Assembly (NCBI RefSeq): GCF_001005215.1
Contig: NZ_LBNQ01000022.1
Span: 124,001-188,000 of the forward strand
From: Lampropedia cohaerens
Lineage (GTDB): Bacteria; Pseudomonadota; Gammaproteobacteria; Burkholderiales; Burkholderiaceae_C
Length of the DNA stretch: 64,000 nt
Reading direction: 5' to 3'
Below, one piece after another: positions 19,488 to 29,700 of this stretch. Every line of letters begins with the position of its first letter. Position 1 is the first letter of the stretch. Under the pieces are notes generated by a model. That model saw only the letters and a list, made by a program, of their open reading frames with translations, had not been told where the DNA came from and did not search any database. The translations under genes and the position numbers were made by a program.

Positions 19488-20003
19488 ATGACAGCTGCCC
19501 TCCCCAGTCCCCGTGCCTCCCACACCCTGGCGCTTGCCGATGAGCTCGCCACTGCGGCGGTTGCACGCACGATCGCTGCGCGCATGGAGGAGGTGGGCGA
19601 TCTGCGCATCGATCTGCTGGGCGAGCTTGGGGCCGGAAAGACCACGTTCGTGCGCCATTTGCTGCGCAGCCTGGGGGTGCAGGGGCGCATCAAAAGTCCC
19701 ACCTATGCGCTGCTGGAATCCTACGAACTGTCGGATGGCTTGCCGGAGGTGGCACATTTTGACCTTTACCGCCTGGAGTCACCGCAGGAGTGGCTGGACT
19801 CCGGCCTGCAGGATGTGCTGCATGGGCCAGGGCTGCGGCTGGTGGAGTGGCCCCAGAAGGCAGGGGAACTTATCGGCACGCCGGACCTCTCGCTGTCCTT
19901 TGCCTTCGGCTCCCACGACCCTTCGCGCCGCCAGCTGAGCCTGCGTGCCTACAGCGCAGCCGGCCACGACGTGCTGCAATCCGTAATGAAATCGCCGCTA
20001 TGA
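19488..20003 (+). CDS. tsaE: tRNA threonylcarbamoyladenosine biosynthesis ATPase TsaE
   Basis: 171 residues. A P-loop ATPase that works with TsaB and TsaD to form t6A37 on ANN-decoding tRNAs. Walker A is GELGAGKTTFVRHLLRSLG, followed by the family segment IKSPTYALLESYEL and HFDLYRLESPQEWLDSGL. Its stop overlaps the amiC start (ATGA), a common tsaE-amidase pairing. Confidence 0.95.
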   Translation: MTAALPSPRASHTLALADELATAAVARTIAARMEEVGDLRIDLLGELGAGKTTFVRHLLRSLGVQGRIKSPTYALLESYELSDGLPEVAHFDLYRLESPQEWLDSGLQDVLHGPGLRLVEWPQKAGELIGTPDLSLSFAFGSHDPSRRQLSLRAYSAAGHDVLQSVMKSPL

Positions 20004-21565
20004 CCAAACCGCTTTCCGCTGCCCGGCTGTGGACCGCCCGTCCGGCATACACTGCTCCGACGACGCCATGCCCTCCCCCCAACGCCGGCGACGATGCTGC
20101 AGTCGATCGGCGTGGCGTGCTCAAGGCTGGCATGCTGCTGTGCGCCTTTGGCGTGCACCATCTTGCGCGCGCACAGATTGGCGAGCAGCACTACCCAAAG
20201 ACGGCGGGCATCGGCAATCGCAAGGGCATCGTTGCCATTCGCATCTGGCCGGCCCCGGAATATTCCCGCGTGACCATCGAGTCGGAAAACGAGCTCGAGG
20301 CAACCTACGAGATGCTGTCGGATCCACCCCGCCTGTTCGTCGATATCAACCATCTGCAACTGGGCCCGGAGCTGCGCAATCTGGAAACCCATGTGCAGGC
20401 TGACGATCCGAATATCGCCGGCATCCGCATCGCACAGAACCAGCCCACCGTCGTGCGCATGGTGCTGGACTTGAAGCAGCCCGTCAGGCCCGAGGTCTTC
20501 ACGCTCAAGCCGATTGACCCCTATCAGCACCGGCTGGTATTTGACCTGTACCCGCTCACGCCCGTCGATCCCATGGCGCAGCTGATTGAGGAGCGGTTGC
20601 GTACCATTGCCCAGGCACCCGACACGGCCGCAACACCGTTGCCAGCGCCTGCAGTGCCGCCAGCGGCGCCCCTGCCCGCGCCGGATGCGTCAGATCCGCT
20701 GGGGGACTGGATACGCCAGAATGGCGATCGGCCCGTGCCCGCGCCCGCAGCGCCAGCACCAGTGCCTGCCCCGCCACCTGTACGCCCGCCCTCGCCACCG
20801 CCGCCTCCCGTTCCCAGTCCGCCCGCTACCCGCAGGCAGACCGACCGCATCTACATCGTGGCGCTCGATCCCGGACATGGCGGAGAAGACCCTGGCGCGA
20901 TCGGTCCGTCCAGAACGTTTGAAAAAAATGTGGTGCTGGCCATTGCGTTGCAGGTGCGCGAGCGCCTCAACCGCAGCCGCGTCAACGGCGTGCCGGTGCA
21001 GGCATTCATGACCCGTGACCGGGACTTCTTCGTGCCGCTGGCGACGCGCGTCGAGCGCGCACGCCGCGTGCAATCGGACCTCTTCGTCTCCATCCATGCC
21101 GATGCCGCGCTCAACCGCAGCGCGCGCGGGGCCAGTGTCTACGCCCTGCATCCACGTGGAGCCACCAGCGCGGCCGCGCGGCTGCTGGCAGAGCAGGAAA
21201 ACCGTGCCGACCAGGTTGGGGGGCTGAACATCCACTCCAAGGATCGGCACGTCCAGAACACCCTCGCGGCGATGAGCCTGGACGCACAGATCCGCGACAG
21301 CCTTGCACTGGGCGCCATCATGCGCGCTGCACTTGCCAAAGCAACCACGGTGCGCGGCAGCCGCGTGGAACAGGCCAATTTCGCCGTGCTGCGCAACCCC
21401 GACACCCCCAGCGTGCTGGTGGAAACGGGTTTCATCAGCAACCCGCAGGAAGAGCAGCTGCTGCGCAGCGCCAGGCATCAGGCCAAACTGGCCGACGCCA
21501 TTGCCGCAGGCGTACTGGGCTATCTGGAACGCTTTCCTCCGCTGCCGCGGGTGCGCAGCGTCTGA
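20000..21565 (+). CDS. amiC: N-acetylmuramoyl-L-alanine amidase AmiC, Tat-exported
   Basis: 521 residues from the ATG at 20000. It cleaves septal peptidoglycan side chains during cell separation. A twin-arginine signal (DRRGVLKAG at about 36-44, then a hydrophobic stretch to ARAQ) fits Tat export as for E. coli AmiC. The AMIN targeting domain covers about residues 70-190. A Pro/Ala-rich linker (about 205-280) precedes the zinc amidase_3 domain: DPGHGGEDPGA and TFEKNVVLAIA hold the first His and the Glu, and LFVSIHADAA the second His. VLVETGFISNPQEE supplies the catalytic Glu region. Confidence 0.95.
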   Translation: MTKPLSAARLWTARPAYTAPTTPCPPPNAGDDAAVDRRGVLKAGMLLCAFGVHHLARAQIGEQHYPKTAGIGNRKGIVAIRIWPAPEYSRVTIESENELEATYEMLSDPPRLFVDINHLQLGPELRNLETHVQADDPNIAGIRIAQNQPTVVRMVLDLKQPVRPEVFTLKPIDPYQHRLVFDLYPLTPVDPMAQLIEERLRTIAQAPDTAATPLPAPAVPPAAPLPAPDASDPLGDWIRQNGDRPVPAPAAPAPVPAPPPVRPPSPPPPPVPSPPATRRQTDRIYIVALDPGHGGEDPGAIGPSRTFEKNVVLAIALQVRERLNRSRVNGVPVQAFMTRDRDFFVPLATRVERARRVQSDLFVSIHADAALNRSARGASVYALHPRGATSAAARLLAEQENRADQVGGLNIHSKDRHVQNTLAAMSLDAQIRDSLALGAIMRAALAKATTVRGSRVEQANFAVLRNPDTPSVLVETGFISNPQEEQLLRSARHQAKLADAIAAGVLGYLERFPPLPRVRSV

Positions 21566-21686
21566 GCGCTCCGCCTGTCTCGCGTCATGGCGCAGGTGGT
21601 CGGCTGCGCGCCTGCCCGGGAAGACTGCGCCAAGGCCCGCCTGGGTGTGTTCTGGCAGGCCGCGCGCAACTTCTTTCTCAAAAGCA

Positions 21687-22454
21687 CTACTCGCCGAGAT
21701 AGGCCGCGCGCACCTTCGGGTCGTGCAGCAGCTGGCGTGACGGCCCCTGCAGGATGACCTCGCCGGACTCCATCACATAGCCTCGCTGGCTCAACTCCAG
21801 CGCCAGCTTGGCGTTTTGCTCGATCAGCAAAATGGTCACGCCCTCGGCGGCAATGCTACGCACAACCTCGAAGATCTTCTCGACCATGATGGGCGCCAGC
21901 CCCATCGTGGGTTCATCCAGCAGCAACAGCTCCGGTCTGGAGAGTATGGCGCGCCCCATTGCCAGCATCTGCTGCTCCCCGCCCGAGAGCGTGCCTGCAG
22001 TCTGGCGTCGGCGCTCGGCCAGGCGTGGGAACATGGTGTAAACCCGCTCCGTGTCGCGCAGCACGACAGCCTTGTCCTCACGCGTGTAGGCGCCCATGAG
22101 CAGGTTTTCCTCAATGGTCAGCTGCGCAAAGATGCCACGCCCTTCGGGAACCATCACCAGGCCCTTGCGCACCAGCGTGTGCACGGGTTGCCCGGCCAAT
22201 GGCTCACCGCGGTAACGAATGCTGCCGCCTGCAACCGGCACCAGGCCGCAGATAGCGCGCAAGGTGGTGCTCTTGCCTGCGCCATTGGCGCCAATCAGGC
22301 ATACCAGCTCTCCCTTGTCGACGTGCAAGTCCAGCTGACGCACCGCGCGAATGCCACCGTAGGCAACATCGACCTGACCGAGCGCCAACAGCGGCGCCGT
22401 TGCCGCTGCAGCTTCGGGGCCGACAGCCGCAGGCGCATGATGGACGTCATGCAT
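21687..22454 (-). CDS. livF: Branched-chain amino-acid ABC transporter ATPase LivF
   Basis: 255 residues from the ATG at 22454, which overlaps the livG stop by eight bases. It energises uptake of Leu/Ile/Val. Walker A is GANGAGKST, the signature is LSGGEQQM, Walker B is LLLLDEPTMGLAP. The segment VPEGRGIFAQLTIEENL is typical of LivF. It is last of the livKHMGF genes. An upstream in-frame start at 22499 would place the start deeper inside livG and is less likely. Confidence 0.94.
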   Translation of the reverse strand: MHDVHHAPAAVGPEAAAATAPLLALGQVDVAYGGIRAVRQLDLHVDKGELVCLIGANGAGKSTTLRAICGLVPVAGGSIRYRGEPLAGQPVHTLVRKGLVMVPEGRGIFAQLTIEENLLMGAYTREDKAVVLRDTERVYTMFPRLAERRRQTAGTLSGGEQQMLAMGRAILSRPELLLLDEPTMGLAPIMVEKIFEVVRSIAAEGVTILLIEQNAKLALELSQRGYVMESGEVILQGPSRQLLHDPKVRAAYLGE

Positions 22455-23313
22455 GGGGGACCCCCTCTCCACGGCCAGACTCCGCATCGCCAGCGGCAAC
22501 CCCTAGCTCAGCGGCGGCTCCCTGCCCCAGATAGGCCTCGATCACCCGTGGGTCGCGCTGCACCACCTCGGGCCGACCAAAGGCCAGCACCTGGCCGTAC
22601 TCCAGCACGAGCACGTGATCACAGAGGTTCATCACCAGTTTCATGTCGTGTTCAATCAGCAAGACGGTGATGCCATCGGCGCGGATCTTCTCGATCAGCG
22701 TGCGCAGCACCTGCGTTTCCGAGGGATTCATGCCGGCAGCCGGCTCATCCAGTGCCAGCAGCGTCGGCTCGGTCGCCAGTGCGCGGGCGATCTCCAAACG
22801 GCGTTGATCGCCATAGGACAGCGCCGACGCCACCTCATTGGCACGCTGGGCAATGCCCACATAGTCGAGCAGCTGCATGGCACGCGCCTCAATGCGCGCC
22901 TCTTCCGCGCGTGTGCGACGATCCCGCACGATGGCACCCAGCACACCAGCGCGCGTGCGCATGTGCTGCCCGATCATGACGTTTTCCAGCGCGCTCAGGC
23001 TTCTGAACAAGCGGATGTTCTGGAAGGTGCGCGCCAGTCCGTGCTGGGCGATCTGATGCGGCTGCAAGCGCGTCAGGTCTGCCCCCAGGAACTGGCAACT
23101 GCCTGCATCCGGCACGTACAGTGCCGTCATCACGTTGAACAGCGTGGTCTTGCCGGCACCGTTGGGCCCGATCAGGCCAAAGATCTCACCCTGTTCGATG
23201 GTGAAGCTCACATCCTTGAGGGCCTGTACGCCGCCAAAGCGCTTGGAAAGCCCCTGCGCCACCAGCAACGGCTGTCCGGCACTCACGGGGGTAGTGGAAA
23301 TGCCCTGATTCAT
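22447..23313 (-). CDS. livG: Branched-chain amino-acid ABC transporter ATPase LivG
   Basis: 288 residues. Walker A GPNGAGKTT; signature LSYGDQRRLEIARAL, the LivG variant with Tyr-Gly-Asp; Walker B LLALDEPAAGMNPSE. It overlaps livM by four bases upstream and livF by eight downstream. The first 15 residues are variable. Confidence 0.95.
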   Translation of the reverse strand: MNQGISTTPVSAGQPLLVAQGLSKRFGGVQALKDVSFTIEQGEIFGLIGPNGAGKTTLFNVMTALYVPDAGSCQFLGADLTRLQPHQIAQHGLARTFQNIRLFRSLSALENVMIGQHMRTRAGVLGAIVRDRRTRAEEARIEARAMQLLDYVGIAQRANEVASALSYGDQRRLEIARALATEPTLLALDEPAAGMNPSETQVLRTLIEKIRADGITVLLIEHDMKLVMNLCDHVLVLEYGQVLAFGRPEVVQRDPRVIEAYLGQGAAAELGVAAGDAESGRGEGVPHA

Positions 23314-24404
23314 GCGCGCTCCTTGTCGGCACGCAGCTCACGCTTGCGCACGGCCGAAGGCCAGAGCCCTTCCGGGCGGAAATTCATCACCAGCACCAGT
23401 GCCAGACCAAACAGCAGCATCCGAATGGCATCGGGATCAATCACCACCCCGCCAAAAATGCTCTGCTGCAGCGGTACGACCGTGGCGCGCAGCACCTCCG
23501 GAAACACCGACAGCAGCAACGCGCCGACGATGACACCGGGCACATGCCCCATGCCGCCCAGCACCACCATGCAGAGGATCGCGATCGACTCCTGCAGGCC
23601 GAAGCTTTCTGGACTGACAAACCCCTGCATGGAGGCAAACAGACTGCCCGCCACGCCACCGAAGCTGGCGCCCATCGCAAAGGCCAGCAGCTTCATGTTG
23701 CGGGTATTGATGCCCATGGCCTTGGCAGCGATCTCGTCCTCGCGCACTGCCTCCCAGGCGCGGCCAATGCGCGAATTCTGCAGGCGCACACAGATGAAGA
23801 TGATTGCCAGCACCAGCGCCATCAGCAGGTAGTAGTACTTCTCCGGGCCAGTAATGCGCAAGCCCAGTATCGTCTCGGTACGCCCGAAAGCAAACTCGCC
23901 GATCCTGAACGTGTCGATGCGGTTGATGCCCTGGGGGCCGTTGGTGATGTTGACCGGCGCATCCAGATTGTTCATGAAGATGCGGATGATCTCGCCAAAC
24001 CCCAACGTCACGATGGCCAGGTAGTCACCGCGCAGCCGCAGCACCGGAAAGCCCAGCATCACGCCTGCCAGTGCCGCCAGCGCGATGCCCAGCGGCAGCA
24101 CGATCCAGAACGGCAGATGCAGGCCAAAATGCGGGGAGGCCAGCATCGCCCACACATAGGCGCCCACGGCATAAAAGGCGATGTAACCCAGATCAAGCAG
24201 GCCAGCAAAGCCCACGACGATGTTCAGTCCCAGCGCCAGCATCACATACAGCAACGCGAAGTTGAAGATGCGGATCCAGCCCTGCCCGCCCAGTTCGCCC
24301 AGCGCGAACGGCAGCACCAGCAGGACCGCTCCCACAAGCACCGCCCCCACCCAGATTCTGGCGGGAATCCTTGCAGCCTGTTCAGCAGCGATGTGCGTAT
24401 TCAT
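23310..24404 (-). CDS. livM: Branched-chain amino-acid ABC transporter permease LivM
   Basis: 364 residues with about ten spans. The permease motif is REDEIAAKAMGINTRNMKLL at about residue 220. It has the typical ALGLNIVVGFAGLLDLGYIA segment. It overlaps livG downstream and livH upstream by four bases each. Confidence 0.95.
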   Translation of the reverse strand: MNTHIAAEQAARIPARIWVGAVLVGAVLLVLPFALGELGGQGWIRIFNFALLYVMLALGLNIVVGFAGLLDLGYIAFYAVGAYVWAMLASPHFGLHLPFWIVLPLGIALAALAGVMLGFPVLRLRGDYLAIVTLGFGEIIRIFMNNLDAPVNITNGPQGINRIDTFRIGEFAFGRTETILGLRITGPEKYYYLLMALVLAIIFICVRLQNSRIGRAWEAVREDEIAAKAMGINTRNMKLLAFAMGASFGGVAGSLFASMQGFVSPESFGLQESIAILCMVVLGGMGHVPGVIVGALLLSVFPEVLRATVVPLQQSIFGGVVIDPDAIRMLLFGLALVLVMNFRPEGLWPSAVRKRELRADKERA

Positions 24405-25330
24405 GCGCGATCTCCCGAGCGTTCACCCAGCAACCCCGAAGGGCGGAAAATCAGCACCACAATCAGCACGATGAAGCTGAATACATCCTGGTAATGGCTG
24501 CCGAAAAATCCGCCGGTCAGATCACCGATGTAGCCTGCGCCCAATGCCTCGATCAGTCCCAGCAACAGTCCGCCCAGCATGGCACCGGGCAAGTTGCCGA
24601 TGCCGCCGAGCACGGCCGCGGTGAATGCCTTGAGGCCAAGCATGAAGCCCATGGTGTACTGCGCCACGCCGTAGTAGGCGGTAATCATCACGCCCGCGAC
24701 GGCCGCCAGCGCCGAGCCGATCAGAAATGCGGCAGAAATCACCGTATTGATGTTCACCCCCATCAGCCCGGCCACTTCGCGGTTCTGGGCCGTCGCACGC
24801 ATGGCCGTGCCGAGTTTGGTCTTGAGCACCACCATCAGCAGCGCGGCCATGATCAGCAAAGCGCTGACAATGATGCCGATCTGCAGCAGGCTGATGCGCG
24901 CCTGCCCCAGCTGGAAAATCACCGGCTCGATGACATGCGGAAAATTCAGGTAGTTGCGGCCCCAGTACATCATCGCCAGGTTCTGGATGATGATGGAGAC
25001 ACCGATGGCCGTGATCAGCGCCGCCAGCCTGGGCGCGCGTCGCAGTGGGCGGTACGCGTAACGCTCGGCGGTCCAGCCAACGGCCATGCAGACGGGAATG
25101 GCCGCCAGCAATGCCATCAGCAGCACCAGCAGCACCGAGGGCGCAGAACCCGCGCCCACCAGCGCCAGGGCTACGCTGGTGGCCACCATAGCCCCCACCA
25201 TGACCACATCGCCATGCGCGAAGTTAATCAAGCCGATGATGCCGTAGACCATGGTGTAGCCCAGCGCCACCAGCGCGTAGACGCTGCCGACCGTCAGGCC
25301 GTTGATGATTTGTTGGATGAAGGTGTCCAT
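24401..25330 (-). CDS. livH: Branched-chain amino-acid ABC transporter permease LivH
   Basis: 309 residues from the ATG at 25330 (MDTFIQQIINGLTVGSVYAL, a family-typical start). The open frame continues upstream but without conservation. It has about eight spans. The permease loop is TAQNREVAGLMGVNINTVIS. It follows livK after 98 bases containing a GC-rich hairpin. Confidence 0.95.
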   Translation of the reverse strand: MDTFIQQIINGLTVGSVYALVALGYTMVYGIIGLINFAHGDVVMVGAMVATSVALALVGAGSAPSVLLVLLMALLAAIPVCMAVGWTAERYAYRPLRRAPRLAALITAIGVSIIIQNLAMMYWGRNYLNFPHVIEPVIFQLGQARISLLQIGIIVSALLIMAALLMVVLKTKLGTAMRATAQNREVAGLMGVNINTVISAAFLIGSALAAVAGVMITAYYGVAQYTMGFMLGLKAFTAAVLGGIGNLPGAMLGGLLLGLIEALGAGYIGDLTGGFFGSHYQDVFSFIVLIVVLIFRPSGLLGERSGDRA

Positions 25331-25365
25331 GGGCGATCCGTGATGGGGTAGAAGCTGACTGCGCA

Positions 25366-25385
25366 CGGCGCCGGCAACGGTGCCG
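25366..25385 (-). terminator. Intercistronic hairpin between livK and livH
   Basis: CGGCGCC/GGTGCCG stem (one G-T pair) with a 6-base loop and no T run, between livK and livH. Such hairpins often let a binding-protein gene be expressed more than the downstream permease genes; that use here is inference. Confidence 0.4.
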
Positions 25386-25428
25386 CGCGCAGCCGCACCG
25401 CGCAAAGGGCGCCATTGTGCGGGCAGTT

Positions 25429-26580
25429 TTACTGTGCGGAGTTGACCATGGTCTTGACCATTTCCCACTGGCCGTCCTTGACGACGTAGATGGTCACGGC
25501 CACTTCGTTGAGATCACCATTCTCGTCATAGGCAATGTGCTCGCTGGTGGCACCGCTGCGCTGCAGGTTCGCAAGTTTTTCCAGATACTTGCCGGGGTCG
25601 GCGGTGCCGGCTTGCTCGATCGCGGTGATCATGTTCCACGCACCGTCATACGCATAGGGCGCATACACGCCCGGCTCTGTGTTGAAGCGTGCCTTGTAGT
25701 CGGCAGCAAACTTCTCGCCCTGCGCCATCGAGTCCAGTGGTACACCGGCCAGCGAGGCGTAGGTGCCGTTGGCGGCGTCGCCTGCCAGGCGCAGGAAGGT
25801 CTCGCTGCGCGTCATCTCGCCCGAGACCAGCGGGATGTCAATCCCGAGCGTGGCCATCTGGCGGCGCATCGGGCCGGACTGCGCATCCAGCCCGCCAAAG
25901 AAGATCGCATCGGCCTCACGCGCCTTGATGTTCGTGAGAATTGCGGTGAAGTCGTTGGCCTTGTCGGTGGTGTACTCGCGCGCGACGATGGTGCCTCCCG
26001 AGCGCTCGACGGCGGCTGCGACCTGGTCCGTCAGCCCCTGGCCATAGGCGGTGCGGTCATCGATCAGCGCCACCTTCTTGGCACCCAGGTCCTCGACCAT
26101 GAACACGCCCACTGCAGCGCCTTGCTGGGTGTCGCTGGTCATCATGCGGAAGGTGGTGTCGTAGCCTTGCTGCGTGTATTCCGGGGAGGTGGCCATGGCG
26201 ATCTGCGGCAGACCGGCATCGTTATAGACGCGCGAGGCGGGAATGGTCGTGCCCGAGTTGAAGTGGCCCAGCACGCCGTGCACCTCCTCGTCGACGATTT
26301 GCTGTGCCACCTGCACGGCGATGCGCGGGTCGGCCTGATCGTCCTTGGAGACAAGCTCGAAGCGCGCCTTTTCACCATCGACAATGATGCCCTTGACGTT
26401 GGCCTCCTCGATGGCCAGCAACAGGCCATTGCGCATGTCCTCGCCGTAGTGCGATTGCGGCCCGGTCAGGGGCGCGGCAAAGCCGAACTTCACCACGGTT
26501 TCAGCCTGTGCGGCCGCGCTGGCAACTGCTGCGCAGGCCAATGCAATACTGCCGGCGAGTTTTTTGAAGGTAGGGGTCAT
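25429..26580 (-). CDS. livK: Branched-chain amino-acid ABC transporter substrate-binding protein
   Basis: 383 residues from the ATG at 26580, which has a strong ribosome site (AAGGAGATCGTC). Sec signal peptide at 1-26 (ALACAAVASAAAQA|E). It is a periplasmic type I binding protein with the LivJ/K-like start VKFGFAAPLTGPQSHYGEDM, RVYNDAGLPQIAMAT and YGQGLTDQVAAAVERSGG. It feeds LivHMGF. The exact amino-acid preference cannot be read. Confidence 0.94.
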   Translation of the reverse strand: MTPTFKKLAGSIALACAAVASAAAQAETVVKFGFAAPLTGPQSHYGEDMRNGLLLAIEEANVKGIIVDGEKARFELVSKDDQADPRIAVQVAQQIVDEEVHGVLGHFNSGTTIPASRVYNDAGLPQIAMATSPEYTQQGYDTTFRMMTSDTQQGAAVGVFMVEDLGAKKVALIDDRTAYGQGLTDQVAAAVERSGGTIVAREYTTDKANDFTAILTNIKAREADAIFFGGLDAQSGPMRRQMATLGIDIPLVSGEMTRSETFLRLAGDAANGTYASLAGVPLDSMAQGEKFAADYKARFNTEPGVYAPYAYDGAWNMITAIEQAGTADPGKYLEKLANLQRSGATSEHIAYDENGDLNEVAVTIYVVKDGQWEMVKTMVNSAQ

Positions 26581-26704
26581 GACGATCTCCTTGTGCAATG
26601 ACTGCTCGTGAGCAGAGAGGATGAAAACGCGGTGCGCGGAAAGCACGCCACAGTTTCGCGGAAAAAAAGGCTGCGATGATACGGAGCAAATACGGACATG
26701 CGGC

Positions 26705-29700
26705 TCAACCAATCATCATCAGGCTGGCGTTGCCGCCTGCCGCGGCGGTGTTGATGCTGAGCGCGACTTCCCTCACCAGACGCTCGGGGGCGTAGCAGGC
26801 ACCTTGGCGCAGTTCTTCCTGCGTCAGGCCTTGCACCCCGACCAGCGGCCCCGGACGCTGTGCCAGCTGCTGCTGAAATGCCAGCAGTTCATCGGGGTCC
26901 CCCTCGAACAACGCCTGCTGAAAGGAGCTTGCCGCATACTGTTCACGCGACAGCCATGCGATACGCACCGCGCCGTCAGCAGCCTGCGGCAAAGCAGCCT
27001 GCTGCACCAGTGCACGCAACGCAGCATCGTCGCGCAGCAGCAGCGTATTGCCCGAGCGCTGGCACGCCTGCCACTGGCGCTGCAGTCCCAGCACCGTCCT
27101 GGGCGCGCCCAGGACCTGCCCGCGCGGCCACACGCCATAGCGGTTGAGCTCGCCAGTCGGCCCCTCCAGGTCCTGCCACTGCTCCAGCACCCATTCCGGC
27201 CCGGCACGCGATTCGGTGCGCAAGGCCTCGGTCCAGAAGCGCGGCAGATACAGCGGCCCTCCAGCCTTCGGCCCAGTGCCCGACAACCCTTCACCGCCGA
27301 AGGGCTGCACCCCGACCACGGCGCCCACAATGTTGCGGTTGACGTAGAGGTTGCCGGCGCGGATGCGACGGGTGACCTGGGTGACGGTCTCGTCAATGCG
27401 CGTGTGCACGCCAAAGGTCAGCCCGTAGCCGAGCGCATTGATGGCCTGCAGCACGGCATCCACTTCGCTGCGCGCGTAGCGCAGTACATGGAGTACGGGG
27501 CCGAACACCTCGCGCTGTACGTCGCCGACCGCGCGCACCTCGATCAACGTAGGCGCAACAAACGTGCCGTGCCGACACTCCGCAGGCAGCTCCAGGCGCT
27601 GCACTGGAAACCCGGCCGCCTGCATCTGCGCCACATAGGCTTCGATATCTGCCCGTGCACCGGCATCGATGACCGGCCCGACGTCCGTGCTCAACTGGTC
27701 CGGATTGCCCACATATAACTGCTGCATGGCCCCGCGCAGCATCTCCAGCACGCGCTCGGCGCAGTCCTCCTGCACGCACAACAGGCGCAACGCAGAGCAC
27801 CTTTGCCCGGCCGAATCGAAGGCCGAGGTCAGCACATCCAGCACAACCTGCTCGGCCAGTGCCGACGAATCCACCAGCATGGCATTGATGCCACCAGTCT
27901 CGGCAATCAGCGGGATCGGCTTGCCCTTGTCCGACAGGCGCTGCGCCAGGCGCTGCTGAATCGCCCGCGCCACCTGCGTCGAGCCCGTGAACACCACCGC
28001 GTCGACGCCGGCATGTTCCACCAGCGCCTGACCCACGGTTTCCCCCTCGCCGGGAACCAGCTGCAGCGCATCGCGCGGAACTCCCGCGCGGTGCAGCAGG
28101 TCGACCGCCTGCGCGGCAATGAGGTTGGTCTGCTCGGCCGGCTTGGCGACCACGGCATTGCCGGCAGCCAATGCTGCGCTGACCTGGCCGAGAAAGATGG
28201 CCAGCGGGAAATTCCAGGGACTGATGCACAGCACCACGCCCAGGGGCTCAAGCGCATCGTCGGTGTCGCGGTCGCGCTGCGCAGCCTCGGCCTGCAGCGC
28301 GTAGTAGCGCAGGAAATCCACCGCCTCGCGCACTTCCGCAATCGCGTTGGCGAAGGTCTTGCCCGCCTCCCGGACCAGCAGGCCCATCAGCTGCTGCATC
28401 CCTTCTTCCAGCAGCTGGGCGGCGCGCTGCAGGATGCGGCTGCGCTCGGCCACGGGCGTGGCCTGCCAGATCGGCGCGGCAGCGCGTGCCCGCTCGACAG
28501 CTGCCGCCGCCAGCTGCGGCGTGGCCAGACGCACATGCCCCACGCAGTCCATGCGGTCAGCGGGGTTGCGCACTTCCTGCCACGGCAGCGCGTCGTCGCA
28601 AGCACAGCCCGGCTCGGCCTGCCAGGGCGTCTGCGCACTGGCAAGTAGCGCGGCCGCCAGCGAGCCCAGGCGCTGCTCGTTGCTCAGGTCCAATCCGGCG
28701 GAATTGCGCCGCTGCTGGCGCGCATACAGTTCTGCAGGGAAAGGAATGCGCGCATGTGGTTGCCCGACAGGCTGCAGGGCCAGCGCCGCTTCGACCGGAT
28801 CGGCCACCAGCTGCTCGACGGGAATGCGAGCATCCCCGATCTGGTGCACGAACGAGGTATTGGCGCCGTTTTCAAGCAGCCGACGCACCAGGTAGGCCAG
28901 CAGGGTCTCATGGGTGCCCACCGGCGCATAGATGCGGCAGGGGCGCCCCAGCTTGCCCTCGGCCACCGGGCCCACGACCTGCTCGTAAAGACCCTCGCCC
29001 ATGCCGTGCAGGCATTGAAATTCGTACTGGCCGGGGTAGTAGTTCTGCCCAGCCATGTGATAGATGGATGCCAACGTATGCGCATTGTGCGAGGCGAACT
29101 GCGGGAACACCGCGTCCGGTACGGCCAGCAGCTTGCGGGCGCAGGCCAGGTAGGCCACGTCGGTGTGGACTTTCCGGGTGTAGACCGGATAGTCCTCCAG
29201 CCCGTCGACTTGCGCGCGCTTGATCTCGCTATCCCAGTAGGCGCCCTTGACCAGACGCACCATCAGGCGGTGGCGGCTGCGTCGCGCCAAATCGATCAGA
29301 TAGTCAAGCACGAACGGGGCACGCTTCTGGTAGGCCTGCACGACAAAGCCGATGCCGTTCCAGCCGGCCAGCTCAGGCTCGAAGCACAGCCGCTCCAGCA
29401 GGTCCAGCGACAACTCCAACCGGTCGGCCTCCTCCGCATCGACATTCAGGCCAATGTCGTAGCGCCGTGCCAGCAGTACCAGCTGGCGCAACCTGGGGTA
29501 GAGCTCCTGCATGACGCGCTCGCGCTGTGCGCGGCAATAGCGCGGATGCAAGGCCGAAAGCTTGATGGAGATGCCCGGACCTTCGTAGATGCCGCGTCCG
29601 GCGGACGCCTGGCCAATGGCGTGGATGGCCTGCTCATAGGACTGCAGGTAGCGCAGCGCATCGTCTTCAGTAACGGCCGCCTCGCCCAGCATGTCATAGG

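Noticed and set aside
20610-20840. Apparent Pro/Ala repeat in amiC
   Set aside because: Ordinary flexible linker between the AMIN and amidase domains, not a DNA repeat element.
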